Of a stretch of DNA of 64,000 nucleotides, positions 21,498-34,036 are shown in pieces (positions within the stretch are counted from its first letter, which is position 1; each line of letters opens with the position of its first letter). The translations under genes were made by a program, and so were the position numbers. The notes beneath the pieces were generated by a model that worked only from the letters and a program-made list of their open reading frames with translations, was not told where the DNA came from and searched no databases. The stretch comes from Dipteronia dyeriana (Eukaryota > Streptophyta > Magnoliopsida > Sapindales > Sapindaceae): positions 16,075,291 through 16,139,290 of the forward strand of contig CM065301.1 in the NCBI GenBank assembly GCA_032871835.1, given 5' to 3'.

Positions 21498-23705
21498 ATG
21501 TTTAACGGAATTGATTAGACTTGCTCAGGAGCAGCTGAGTCGCATGTCACCCGCTGACTTTGCGAAGATCCAACAACAGGTATTCCTTAATTCTCTTTCT
21601 TGCAATTCAATTATACGTTTGTTGTTCTTAATTGTGTGATTATTTATTTGTACTTGATTATTTTATTCAATTGGTTAATTATCATGTTTGGGCTGTATTT
21701 TATGATGAAATTTAAATAATTCGACGATTAACTGTAATTTTTTTTTTACATAATCCAATTTGTGATGCGATGTTGATTAAATTCTCGCGGAGGATTTCCC
21801 TTTGTGTTGTTTGTCTGTTTAAATTGAATAGCCTAAGATTTGAATAATTAAACTGTTGACGTGATGGTGATCGTTTATCTTTATAATTAGGGTTTCTTGC
21901 TCAAGTACTTTTCCTTTAATGATGTAATTTAATTTTAGGATAGATTAATCTCTTTTGGCCCGATAATCAATTTCCATTTTTGTTTACCAAACATTAATTT
22001 CAAAGTGAAAAAATGATTAAATCAGTCAACATAATCCAAGCCACTCCTCACTGAATCCTGTTTGGTTAAGCAAGCATCTAATGCACTTATCCGACTAAGT
22101 GGAAATCCCTTACTAGTTGGGGTTCGCAACATGAATCGTCTTCCTCTATTCTGCTTTAACTAGGGATATTAAACAATCTTCTAATTTCAAATTGTAAACC
22201 TGAAAATCTAAGCTAGGACTTTGTTGTGTTCCAACGACGTGGATAGGAATCTGTTCATGTAACTGTTCCCAGGTTCTCAAAATCATAAGCTGAAACAAGT
22301 GGTGGAAGGGAGCTAGTCAGCATGCATGATCCAACTGTTGAGGGAAAAATGAGAAAAAATAAATAAGAGAAGAAAAGATTGGTGTAGTTACTAAAAACAA
22401 TGTGACTAACTATGTGCTTGGATGTTGCTAAGTTTTCTTGTAGTGGTGTCAGGTGTGTATTTGTTTAAATTTGGTAGGAGCTAAGTGTTTTGAGAAATAA
22501 TAAATTTCAGATCAGTTAAATCAAATATTGATTTCATAATTACACAAACAAGTCAAAATAATTCAATTTGAAAGCCTCAGTCAAAACCTCTTTAGAATAT
22601 TAATCAGTGTTCTAGTAAACGCTAGGCGCTAGTCGGGCGGTAGTCTAGCGCCTAGGCGGCCAGAAATTTATTTTATTTTATAATTATGTTTCCTAAATAC
22701 AAAACCAATATTCAATCTCTTCAAAAAAAAAAAATCAATATTCAAATTTACGACTTTGACTCCACCTAAATGATTAATCTCGGCAAAATAATCTGTCAAA
22801 GTGGTCAAATCGTCCGTTTTTTTTACCCGCTGCCTAATAAGGGTGATTTTGTTCTAATCGGGACGGTCAGGGAGTGCCTAGCGCCTAGGCGCGTATTTAC
22901 GAACACTGATATTAATCAATGACTTGGTCTCGATTCAGTTTTTGCTGTAATGAATACTTACTTAGGATGGGAATCAATCAACATCATGGTAGGTGCAGTT
23001 ATATCTTCTATGTTGAACGGCACTACATAGCCCAATTATTTAAAGAACAAAACAAGGCACAAAAACGAGAAGAATTATTAATTATTTTTTACACCCTTAA
23101 AACTTAATTCCTCAACTTCTGTATCTAAATTTTATGATTTTTTTTTTTTACTACTGGTTAATTCGGTAAGTCATTTTAAACACAACTATTAATCATATAA
23201 CTCAAAGAGCATTTTTCTAAAAACGGAATACCAAGGTGCAGAATTATTTTCCTTTTTGCAGAATTATTGAGTCTAGGTAAAATCAAACCATTGAGCACCG
23301 ATAAGACCCCGATGGATGACTTGTAAATTGCAAAAAAAAAAAAAAAAAAAAAATGTGTCTCATTGTTTTACTAAGTTTGCGAATTATCCATCATATATGC
23401 TTGTAATGTAAACTACAGTGTTTGACAGGCTTTGATTTTTTTGATGGTTCATTTCACTGCTAGTCTTCTATTGTTTTAATGTTTCACTGGCATTGCAGGA
23501 GAATAGCTACAGAAAACATGAAGAGCATGAGCCCGAAGACTTGAGACAAGCTGCAGAACAGTTAGACCATACCTGTCCAGAGGAGATGGCTGAGATTGGT
23601 GACAAAATAGCTAATGCGACTCCTGAAGAGATTGCCTCAATGCGTACTCGAGTTGATACCCAAATGACTTATGAATTAAATACTGCACAGATGTTGAAAA
23701 ACCAG
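21498..23705 (+). pseudogene. OEP61/TPR7-like gene, broken 5' fragment (exons 1-2)
   Basis: Exon 1 (21498-21579) encodes MFNG, then, after a frameshifting deletion, LIRLAQEQLSRMSPADFAKI, the N-terminus of the chloroplast/ER outer-membrane chaperone receptor OEP61. Intron 21580-23498 has GT-AG ends. Exon 2 (23499-23705) encodes [20 protein letters not shown] and then [20 protein letters not shown], ending AQMLKNQ before the donor GTAATT. At the start of exon 2 the ancestral frame (ATENMKSM) is lost by a one-base deletion. The TPR exons, the remaining central region and the membrane tail do not appear downstream, where tandem repeats and a copia fragment follow. In OEP61 this N-terminus precedes a TPR clamp that binds HSP70. 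Here no functional receptor can be made. Confidence 0.8.
22605..22908. mobile_element. hAT-type MITE (304 bp) in the OEP61-like intron
   Basis: The left end is CAGTGTTCTAGTAAACGCTA and the right end, reverse complemented, is CAGTGTTCGTAAATACGCGC. It is flanked by a perfect 8-bp duplication ATATTAAT (22597-22604 and 22909-22916). Both ends contain 'cgcctaggcg'-type palindromes. It has no coding capacity. Confidence 0.9.
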
Positions 23706-24226
23706 GTAATTAAAAGCATTTAAAATCAGCGAAATGAAATTAATTTTCTTGTTGAAACTTGAGTGAATAGAGATATGCTACTGTGATAGAAAAAACAATA
23801 CTTTGGAGTTGGTCTCACATAGGATGGTTTGTGAGCTGAATAAAGCATCACATCTTTAGTAGATTCAGAATTTAGATTTCATGAGGAACCTTGTTCCACT
23901 TTGAATGGGTTTGAACTAATTCAGAAATTTGAAGCAACAAAACAGTGTGGGAGCATTGAAGTAATTTGTGTGACTATTTGGTCATTCCATGCTCCGAACG
24001 ATTTCTTAGATTGTTGACTTTGAAAATTTGGATGTAAAAGTTTGTTGGCCCGGAATATAGCAATAAAGTTTCTAATGTGAAGTACTTGGATGAAAAGAAC
24101 AAACACACTTTTGATGGATGCAGTTTCTTTTCATACTATTAGAACATGATTGTTGCCTTGGTGTAGGTTTTTTTCTTGCTTTTCGTGTTTGTAGACACCT
24201 TATCTTGTAACTAATAATTTTTGGGT

Positions 24227-24588
24227 GAATAATAGCCCTTTAAGTTAGATTTGTTGGAATAAAATATCAGTATACATCTGAATTAATTAAAAATAATAAT
24301 TTGTATTTTGGTTGACATACATACATATACATATGTGTGTGTGTGTGAATAATAGCCCTTTAAGTTAGATTTGTTGGAATAAAATATCAGTATACATCTG
24401 AATTAATTAAAAATAATAATTTGTATTTTGGTTGACATACATACATATACATATGTGTGTGTGTGTGAATAATAGCCCTTTAAGTTAGATTTGTTGGAAT
24501 AAAATATTAGTATACATCTGAATTAATTAAAAAAATAGTTTGTATTTTGGTTGACATACGTACATATGTGTGTGTGTGTGTGTGTGTG
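24227..24588. repeat. Three tandem copies of a 120-bp unit
   Basis: Units start at 24227, 24347 and 24467 with 'gaataatagccctttaag' and end in (GT)n. The first two are identical over all 120 bases. The third has small changes. The preceding 23706-24226 holds no gene that I can see. Confidence 0.95.
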
Positions 24589-24654
24589 GATATTGATTAT
24601 GCATTCTACCTATAGGGCAGTACCTTATTTACAAGTGATGTAAAGAAAGTAAAA

Positions 24655-25513
24655 TAGAGGCTACTATTAAACTTGCTATCCTCACACAAGACCTGACATT
24701 GCCTTTGCTGTGAGTGCTGTCAGCTGGTTCATGCATAATCCTCTCAAACCACATCTTGAAGCTGTATATAGAATCCTTATATACTTAAAAGGATCACCAA
24801 AAAAAGGTCTTCTATTTCAGAAAGGAGAAGAGCTACGACCAGAGATGCTGATTGGGGTGGCTCAAAGGTGGGCAGAAGATCTACAACAGGTTATTGTACA
24901 TTTTTGGGAAGAAATTTAATCATTGGAGGAGTAAGAAACAATTTGTGGTGGCTCGATCTAGTGCGAAAGCTGAGTTTAGGGTCATGGCACAAGGAATATG
25001 TGAGCTATTGTGGCTGAAGATAATTCTATCGGACTTGAAAATAAAGATTAAAGACCCAATGATGTTGTACTGTAACAATAAAGCAGCAATTAGCATTGCT
25101 CACAATCCAGTACAACATGATTGGACAAAACATATAGAAATTGATCGACATTTCATAAACCATAAACTTGACTCTAGTAAAATATGTACTCTTTATGTCT
25201 TCTCAAATAATCAGCTTGCAGATGTACTCACAAAAGGACTATCAAGTGCAAGTTTCCAACAACCGATTAGCAAGCTTGGGATGCAAAGTATCTTTGCATC
25301 AACTTGAGGGGGAGTGTTGGAATATACAGTTGTATTTAGCCATTTATTACAGCAGTTATTAGGTGTATATTAGCTGTTCTTTTTATCTCTAGGAATCTGT
25401 TTCTTATTTTTCCAATATTATAGTTATTACAGTTTTGGGTAAGTGAAGAGTCTTGTACAGCTTATTTAGCCATGTATTGTGTTCTTTCGGGAAATAAGAA
25501 AATAACTTTTTCA
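24655..25513 (+). mobile_element. Ty1/copia 3' fragment: RT end, RNase H and 3' LTR
   Basis: Coding shreds in order are HTRPDIAFAVSAVSWFMHNP and LEAVYRILIYLKGSPKKGLL (end of reverse transcriptase). After a frameshift near 24835 comes DADWGGSKVGRRSTTGYCTF, and after another near 24922 the RNase H segment RSKKQFVVARSSAKAEFRVM. LYCNNKAAISIAHNPVQHDW and NQLADVLTKGLSS follow, to the stop at 25305-25307. A polypurine tract TTGAGGGGGAG (25304-25314) is followed by a 3' LTR beginning TGTTGG (25315) and ending TTTTTCA (25513), about 199 bp. The 5' part of the element is absent. Confidence 0.9.
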
Positions 25514-26626
25514 CATTTACATGTGACAATTATATTTACCATATAGACTTGACAGCACATGCATGTTTCTTCAACTTAGTTTGGTAGAATATCTAAAATT
25601 TGCAAGAAGATTAAATGATCAAGAAGGTCTAGTAATTTCAAACAAAAAACTGAAAAAAAATTACGGGTCTAAATGTTATCGAATGGATCTTAATAGAGCT
25701 TATGTAATAGACAAATTTCTAACTTTTAGGTGTTTGAATTTAAGGTTAATTAAACATAGATGATGTGCTTTATTGAATTTAAGTTTATTTTTAAATTTAA
25801 TTTTTAATCTTTAGTTGTACTATTGTAGTTTATGTTTAAATTTCTACGACTGATTTAAAACACCGCCGGTTGATAGCCTTATACCTCCCATCACCTAAAA
25901 GTAAACTAACGAAGCTTTGTTGTCACCTTTGTAATTAGTCTCCTCTAAGGTTGGTCGTCTCATATTATCTGGGTATGGTTGTTATGTTCAATTAATTGAT
26001 CTCATGTTTCTTAAGTTTTGTTTTCACTCATTTTTAGTAATTAGGGCTTTGTGTTCTTTGTGCCCGATAGGACTTGAGTTATGGATTTGCATTGTTTATT
26101 TATTTATTTTATTTTATGTTGCAGCTGTACTGAAATTTGGTATAACATGATTTTCAGTTGATTTGTATTAATCTTATTTATGCTTGATCTGTTCATGTTT
26201 GGAGACCTTATGATGGGGAATTAGAGGTGTTCGTCCTACACCCCCTTATCTTTTTGTTGCTTGATGACTGAGATAGAGATGTATTTTTTTAGACTATCCG
26301 ATTCTCGCTTCACTTCAGCTCCTATAAGATATTAAGGGAAATATATCCAAGAGGATTATAGAAATACTTTAAAAATAAATGGGATTCATGAATTTCTATT
26401 ATTTCCTTTTCAAGCTTAAGTGTACCGTGAAAGATTCATGTGTTTGATGAAATTGAAAGCAATGCCTGCTGGCTGCTGAGTAAAAAGGTTCTATCAATGG
26501 TTACTATCATATTACATGAAGAACTAGACTTTCTAGTGAATTAAACTTGTAGAACTTACGGTTTTGTTCTTATTATTTTTATGATTGTGAAAATCTTTAA
26601 AATAGTCGGGTTCAATTTGATGACAG
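25514..26626 (+). other. Upstream region of RabGGTB; no separate gene seen
   Basis: This is AT-rich intergenic sequence between the copia LTR and the RabGGTB start codon. It must hold the RabGGTB promoter and 5' untranslated region. A possible 5'-UTR splice acceptor 'tatgttgcag' lies at about 26115-26124, but I cannot place the transcription start. Confidence 0.4.
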
Positions 26627-29600
26627 ATGGGGGAGCTAGCGGCTGACAAACATGTTAAATACATTATATCAATTGAAAAGGTGTGTTTTATTTTACTCTT
26701 ATATTTGTGTATGTAAATATTAACATTTATGTAAGGTTGTTGATCAGCTCTTATGATTGTGTATTTTATTATATTTTGATTGATTATTTTCACAGAAAAA
26801 GGATAGTTTTGAATCTATGGTGATGGAACATCTCAGAATGAATGGGGCATATTGGGGATTGACGACCCTGGATCTTTTGGGAAAGCTTGATGCTGTAGAT
26901 AAAGAAGAAGTTATTTCATGGTTAATGCAGTGCCAACATGAGTCAGGTATGCAAGAACCTTATATATATATATACTCATTAATATTTTCACGTATTCATT
27001 AATCACGAAGCACTTTATTTATTCCTCCTCAACTGCTCTTGTTCTTACATGCAACTATTGAGATAAAATAATTATTCGTCCAGAAGAAATAATCCATTCT
27101 TATTACTTGATTTTCTCAATCTTTCTGACTTGCTCCTACGATAGCAATAGAGTTATAAAGCCATAGAATACTATATTTGTTCCTATTACTGTCAGATGAT
27201 GTCAAAATAAGATGATTTTAATAATGGACCTTTTCTGGTATAGAAAATAGAATTTGTATTATAATTGTGGATAGATGATGGAAGTTTTGTCTGTAGGTGG
27301 GTTTGCCGGTAATATTGGACATGATCCACATATATTGTATACCCTCAGTGCTGTGCAAGTGTTGGCCCTCTTTGATAAGCTAGATGTGCTTGACATTGAT
27401 AAGGTGTCAAACTGTATCCTTGTTCCATTGCCATTATTTGTTGGGATTATTGACTTTCATTAAAAAGTTTATTTTACCTTACACACAATCTTTGATTCTT
27501 AAAAGATAACAGTTGTATGTGATAGTCATGATTTTGTTCCCTCGCCTACAAAATTTCCCTTGATAAACATGTCAATTGTGAATTTTAATGGTTATAACTG
27601 TTATTATTATTGAGTTTTTGTTTGATTACATGCAGACAGAGAGGGATACAAAATTGAGTGCTTTAGGAGATCCAGTAATTTACTTGTTTTAAAAAAGAAA
27701 TTTGGCCTACTTGAAAAGAGAGTATAAATTATTATAAAATTCTCTTTGTTCCACCTAATCTTTAAGTAGATATTTCTGGGCTGCAAAATGAAGATGGATC
27801 TTTTTCCGGGGACATATGGGGTGAAGTGGATACACGGTATATTTCATAAGATTCTTTGTTATATCCTCTTATGTTGCCATTTTGTTGAGATAATCTATCC
27901 TATGATATTCATTTTGTAGGTTTTCTTATATTGCCATATGTTGTCTCTCAATATTGCACCGGCTGGATAAAATGGATGTAGATAAAGCTGTGAACTACAT
28001 AATCAGTTGCAAAAATCTGGATGGTGGATTTGGATGCACACCTGGTGGCGAGTCTCATGCAGGGCAAAGTATGTTGCATTTACTGTATATCGTTTTATGA
28101 AGTTTCACATCCTTTTTGTATTTGGCAAGCTCATTTATGCTACTCTCACCATCAAGTCCAATAATTAATATTTATATGGGTGAGGATTTTCTAGAATTTG
28201 CATGCTGAATTCTTGGGCAACAAAAACAACAACAAAAAATGATTGCTTTATATCCTAGTTGGCCATTGCTTGATTTTGGCTATGGAGAGTTTGTTTGTTG
28301 TTTGAATACACATCATTACAAGTGAAAATACCAGGAAAGACTGGAGGTAGACACAGTTTATATTTCATGATTTTCTCAGGTTCATGCTTGCATTTGAGAT
28401 GAAAGAGAATTAAGTGCTTCCACTACTCCAGCAATGCTGTAACTTTCTCATTACAAGCAAATATAAACCATATTTTAGTTGCTAGAACCTTCATTGTGCA
28501 AAATCATACCTCATTAAATTGAGGGCTCCAACCATAACATATATCAACAGTATCCAAATATTTATTGGAAAAAGTATAATTAATTGTTATAACATTAAAT
28601 ACCAAGAGCCTTTATTTGACTACTTGTAGTTATTATTTTTTAGTCATCTTAAATAGCTTAAAAGTGGCGTATGTAGTTGCTGTAACACAAATTTAACTGC
28701 AGATTTTTGGTGAATAAGATTTATATCAGAGGTTTTGCCTTTCTTGCTTTATTTAGTGTATTAGGCTGTAAACCCTAGGCGTTGTAGTTTATGCATTTGC
28801 ACATGTTTGTCGAATTAGCAGCATACTAATCAACACCAGACCTACCATTATTTCGACCTTGATTTGAGTTTCATTTGGAGTACAGTATTTGTATACTCAT
28901 GAATTTGTCACCCTAACCTATACCAAAATGGACAGTGAGAAGAATACATTTTGTAGAAACTTATGTTTCAAGCAACTTTGCAACCATTAATGCTGGAGTT
29001 ATGTTTATATGTTTGAGTCTAGAAGCATTGACATGTTTTGTACTTTCTCGGTTCTTCAACCAAGTAATTGGCTGGTATAAATGTATAATCACTGTATTGT
29101 GAAAATTTGACTCAAAACATAGTAAAATTTTACCCTGTTTGTGTCGTTGTAGTCTTCTGTTGTGTGGCTGCCCTTGCTATCACCGGGGCTCTGCATCATG
29201 TCGACAAGGACCTTCTTGGGTGGTGGTTATGTGAACGACAAGTCAAATCTGGAGGTCTAAATGGTCGCCCTGAGAAACTTCCTGATGTAGGTATTTTGTT
29301 TCGAACAAACTTTGATGTGGGAACATTCATGTAGGCTCTCCTTATGCGTTTTTGTTTAATAACTCCAGGTTTGCTACTCATGGTGGGTCCTTTCTAGCCT
29401 GATCATGATTGACAGAGTCCATTGGATCAGCAAGGAAAAGCTTGTTAAGTACATCTTGGATTGTCAGGTTAAATTAAACTGAAAGATTTTATATATATGT
29501 ATCTGAATAACTTGGGTGAACTTTGCATTGGCTATTCTGTTACCTTCTGGAGTGCAAAGCCACATACGGGCCAGGGAGGACTGTCCTATCTCCTGCCCAA

Positions 29601-30460
29601 CCCTGGCTATTCCGATGCTGTTTTTAAGTTTTGAATTTTTCAGGATTTGGAGAATGGAGGAATTTCAGACAGACCCGATGATGCTGTCGACATCTTCCAT
29701 ACATATTTTGGAGTAGCAGGTATTTGATAGCTCTGACTATTCTTATTTGACCTTATGTATTTCACTATTTTGCTTGTGACTTGTTTCTTTCTGATCCTAT
29801 TCAGTCACATCCTCATTTTGTGTTTTATAGAAGTCTCGCTGACTGCTTTTTGTTGCCTCATTTCTTTCATATGAGGAATCTTCTCTAAATGCCCTATCCT
29901 CTTCTGCTTCAAGCTCTTGGACAAATGTGGGAAACCTTATCAGCAATTGCATATTTTCTACGTGTATTTCAATATCATTAAGAATATTCTTCTACTAATA
30001 CTTTTTTAGAAGGGACCTACTAGGAAGAATATAGATTAGAAATCTTGAAACATTAGAAGTGGTTAGGAAATTGAAGGCTTACCAGCCTTTCTTATCTACA
30101 CTAGTCAATCTCTCTCTTCTCTTTTGTTTCCTTACTTTATTGGATACCATTTATTTTCTTCTTAAACTTTTTTTTAACTGGTTATGTATTCCAAACATTC
30201 CTAGTAGGTTGGGGGTATGCACTGTGGTTAAGTGTTATATATTCCTACCTTCCTGCCCAAACATATGTTGCTTTATTGTTTGTCGAGGGATTATAGTGTC
30301 GACTTTTTTTGGACATGTCATTTATCACCTCTTAAAGTTGTTTATGATGTTTACCTTTGATGCAGGACTTTCACTTCTCGAATATCCAGGATTGAAGGCG
30401 ATCGATCCATCATATGCGTTACCTGATGATGTTGTAAATAGAATATTCTTTGGCAAGTAA
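26627..30460 (+). CDS. RGTB: Geranylgeranyl transferase type-2 subunit beta (RabGGTB)
   Basis: This is the catalytic beta subunit of Rab geranylgeranyltransferase. With an alpha subunit and REP it attaches geranylgeranyl groups to C-terminal cysteines of Rab GTPases in the cytosol. The nine exons are 26627-26680, 26796-26946, 27297-27413, 27770-27836, 27920-28068, 29153-29286, 29369-29467, 29644-29719 and 30366-30460. All have GT-AG introns and the phases join without a break, giving 313 residues, close to the plant family length. The protein starts [18 protein letters not shown]. Prenyltransferase repeats are seen ([56 protein letters not shown]). The zinc ligands are D224 and C226 (LPDVCYSWW) and H276 (DIFHTYFG), with the 52-residue spacing known for the rat enzyme. 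The largest intron (28069-29152) shows no obvious gene. Confidence 0.95.
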
Positions 30461-31089
30461 TGGATTTTCATCGTCTGCAGCATTTCAGTACACCTGTATT
30501 GCATCATTAATCCAATTTATTACCCTTTTTATTTTGTACAAGAGTAAACACTCAAATATAGAATGATCATGAGATCTCTGTAACATGAAAGTGGTTACAC
30601 TAATATATTGGGTACCAGTTCAATTACAACATCAAAATGATGCTTATGGATACTACATTTATTCTATTGCCTGTAGTTTTTGAAAATTTAATTTGACATA
30701 TACAATGAAAATGTTAAGATGCCGCATTGATTTGTGCTTGTGACCTTGTGTTAGTTTTTTTTAAGTATCTTAGCATATTTGCCCATTAACAAATTGAGCA
30801 GTCAAGATTAAGTTTAGGATTTCTTTTTCAGTTTCACCGGCAGTAAAAACACATCATTTTACAGACTCGAAAAAAATATATTATTTTCTTGTCTAAATGA
30901 AGGCATTCCAATTGCTTACTGGATTTTGTGGTGGTTGGTGCTGAATTTTTGACGCCGACGGCTTATTTGAGAAAGGGAAGTCTGGTCGGATTGGTGAAGG
31001 GACAGTTGGATAAAGGTTGGTTTGAAAAGGGGAAAAAGGTTGCTTTCTTGGGTCTTTCGTGAGGGGTGGTAGATTGGTTTTTTAGAAGA
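30461..31089 (+). other. RabGGTB 3' flank; no gene seen
   Basis: This holds the 3' untranslated region and AT-rich spacer up to the LINE remnant. No clear polyadenylation hexamer stands out. Confidence 0.4.
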
Positions 31090-31735
31090 TAGTAATGGAT
31101 AGGGAAGAGCTGTCAGGCTTTGTGAGACCTTTGATTTCAATGAAGATGATGGGTCATTTATCCATAGAGAGGGATTAGAGGATGTAGATCACTGCTAGGT
31201 TGGGAAAATTCTGTCATGAAGGAAAGTTAACATGGAAGGTTTTAAAAGTGTGTTTGAACAGATTTGGAGATAGAAGCTATAGCTGAGAACATTTTTGTGT
31301 TTCATTTTAGCCACCCCGAAGATAGAGAGATGGTCTGGTCAAGAGATCCTTATTCCGGAGATCGGAGAAACCAAAAGGACCAGGGGAACTGTTGAAGACG
31401 AAGTTTCGATGTGCTGCGTTTTGGGTCGAGATGTAAAATGTTCCATTGATGTGTATGAACAGATGGTCTGCTCGCAGCCTCGCAGATTTGCAGAGATGCT
31501 TGGGGATGTAATAGAGATTCCGAACGCAAATTTAGTCAAGGTAAGCGTGGATGTCTCCAAACCTATGAAACAGAGACTGACACTAAGATTGGGAGGTTTT
31601 AAAACTCAAAAGCCAATACCTTTGAAATACGAGACTCTCAGATTTTTGCTATGGAATGGGTGTGGGCTGCTAGGGCATTCGCTAAGAAACGAGAAGAGAA
31701 GCTTTGTAAGGCTCTGTGACAAGGTTTGGTGAGTG
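31090..31735 (+). pseudogene. LINE ORF1 relic (DUF4283 and zinc knuckle)
   Basis: Pieces in shifting frames read VNMEGFKSVFEQIWR, then FVFHFSHPEDREMVWSRDPY (DUF4283-like). Next comes VSVDVSKPMKQRLTLRLGGF with IPLKYETLRFLLWNGCGLLG, the region before and including a decayed CCHC knuckle (CGLLGH, with the first cysteine lost). Plant LINE ORF1 proteins have this order and bind RNA. No endonuclease or reverse transcriptase follows. It is broken by stops and frameshifts. Confidence 0.65.
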
Positions 31736-32609
31736 GATGAGGGCCACTCCGACAAAGGCAAAACTGCCGAAACCAAGCTCGGCAACGGCAAGACGATATG
31801 ATGCTGGGGTTTCCAGCACCGGCGAATGCAGCTAAGATGGGACAAAAGGAAACTCAGCAGCTGGTACAGCTAGGATGAGAGTTGCAGGGGGTGCATCAGC
31901 TTGGGGATCAGTATGGATAGTAAGATGAATGTGGGCAATGACAATATCTTTCGGACCGGCACCACCACCACGCCATAACAAATAAGATGTGTTACTTGAC
32001 CAATGCAGGCGATGGTTACTTAAAGGGATCACACTGTTACCCACTTACCAAATTACCAGCTATTAATGAATATGTAGTCTGTCTCTCAAGATTAGGTATT
32101 TACAACGATTCCAAGAATGTGAAAGTTGACAGTCATTGAGAAATCAACTTGTAAAAAAAGCTGCTGGGGTTATTAATTAATGAAATCGAATTCTCCAGCC
32201 AATAAATCGCTCACTTTAAAGCTTAAGCCCATAAATTCATGGCTCCACCTCTAAAATAAAATAAAAAACGGCCCATGCAAGAAAACTCCATTGACTGTCA
32301 TCTACCTGCTGTACCTGATCCTGGACCGGTGAAAGCGAGTGACTTGAACAAATGTTTCCTTGTGTGTGTGAACGCAAACAGGCCTTTGTTTTAAGGATCC
32401 ATTCAAATTAAAATCTAATTGATATTAAATACACTTGTATAAAGATAAAAAAACAAAAGTCTGACGGAAAAAATAAAGTTAAAAAGCAATGGCAGTATAA
32501 AACAGAAACTGTCTACAGAAAAAGATAAATTAGAAAACAATAAAGATAAATATGATCAAATGTCGTAAGAATCAAACAAGGGATCGATAAATAAATGACA
32601 TTATTTGAG
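31736..32609. other. Intergenic; nothing recognised
   Basis: Short ORFs on both strands show no recognisable protein. Part of 31736-32050 may be more LINE-derived sequence. Confidence 0.3.
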
Positions 32610-32994
32610 AGGGGAGTTATACAAATGTCACCAGTTTAGTAATATAAATTTAAAAGGTATCATTTAAACTAAACAGACGAGAATATTCCCATAAAATTGA
32701 AAAAGAGAAAATTTATCGTTTTGTGTTTATGAGAAAAGCAACAGTGAGAAAGAAACCGACGATAACGAAATCGACGGCGAGAAAATCGACAGCTTATTGA
32801 ACAGAACGGGAATACAGTACATTTCGCAGCGAGTGACAAAGGTAAGTTGAGTTTATTTTATGTATCGATTTGTTGTTCATAACTTATAATTGCATTTCAG
32901 ACTTGTTCTGTTGAAAGAAATTGTAGATTAGGGTTGACAGTGGTTATGGTTTTGGTTTGAGTTTGAAATGAGGTTTAATATCCTGGTATCAATG

Positions 32995-33990
32995 AATTTT
33001 TGTTTTGAAAAAAAAAATCGAGAATATTTCAAGCGAGATCGAGGAAATTTTTTAGAAAAAATCGAGAGGTTTTTCAAAGTAATAGAGCTTTTGTTAAATG
33101 GTCGAGAATATTTTTCAAAGAATCGAGAGGTTTTTCAAAGAATCGAGAGGTTTTTCAAAGGATTAAGACTATTATGAAAAGATCGAGAATTTTTGAAAAC
33201 GATCGAGATTTTTTTTCAAAGGATCGAGATTTTTTTAAATGATCGAATCGAGAAGATTAATCAAAGAATCGATAGTTTTGTGAAAGTGTCGAGAATATTT
33301 TCAAAGGATCGAGAATATTTTCAAACGATCGAGAAAGTTTTTCAAATGGTCCAATTTTTAGAAAATGATCGAAAATATTTTTCAAAAATTCGAGAGGTTT
33401 TTCAAAGGCTCGAGACAATTTTCAAAGCTTCGAGAATATTTTCAAAGGGTCGAGATTTTTTAAATTGATCGAGAACATTTTTCAAAGAATCGAAAGGTTT
33501 TTCAAAGGATTGAGAGTTTTTTTAAAGGATCGAGAATGTTTTTCAAAGGGTCGAGAACATTTTCAAATGATCGTGAAGTTTTTTCAATGAATCGAGAGGG
33601 GTTTTACAAAGGATCGAGACTAATTTGAAAGGATCGAGCCTATTTGCAAAGGATCGAGAACTTTTAAAACGAATCGAGAACTTTTTAAAATGATCGTGAA
33701 GTTTTTTTAATAAATCGAGAGGTTTTATAAAAGATCGAGACTAATTTCAAAGGATCGAACCTATTTGCAAAGGATCGAGAACTTTATAAACAAATCGAGA
33801 ACGTTTTTAAATGATCGTGAAGTTTTTTCAATGAATCGAGAGGTTTTAGAAAGGATCGAGACTATTTACAAAGGATCGAGCCTATTTGCAAAGGATCGAT
33901 GACTTTTTTAAAAATTCGAGATCTTTTTCAAAGGATCGAGAATATTTTAAAAGTATCGAGAATTTGTTTCAAATGATCGAGAATATTTTC
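32995..33990. repeat. Left subterminal array of a GATCGAGAATTTTTCAAAG-type unit
   Basis: About 45 imperfect copies of a 20-24-bp unit (consensus near 'gatcgagaatttttcaaag') fill about 1 kb between the left end and the DUF1985 start. A donor-like 'aag|gtaagt' at 32841 and an acceptor 'ttacag' at 34036 suggest the array lies in a 5'-UTR intron of that gene. Confidence 0.85.
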
Positions 33991-34036
33991 TAATTTTTGT
34001 GCAGTTTACTGATGTACTGTTTCTGTGACATTACAG

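Noticed and set aside
21498..23705. A functional OEP61 gene
   Set aside because: The frame is lost near the start codon and in exon 2, and all later exons are missing.
30059..30460. 133-codon ORF treated as its own gene
   Set aside because: It is mostly RabGGTB intron 8 sequence reading into exon 9, and only 30366-30460 is coding.
32995..33990. Regularly spaced short repeats that could suggest a CRISPR array
   Set aside because: The units are degenerate and head-to-tail with no unique spacers of fixed length, the genome is a plant, and the array lies inside a MULE.
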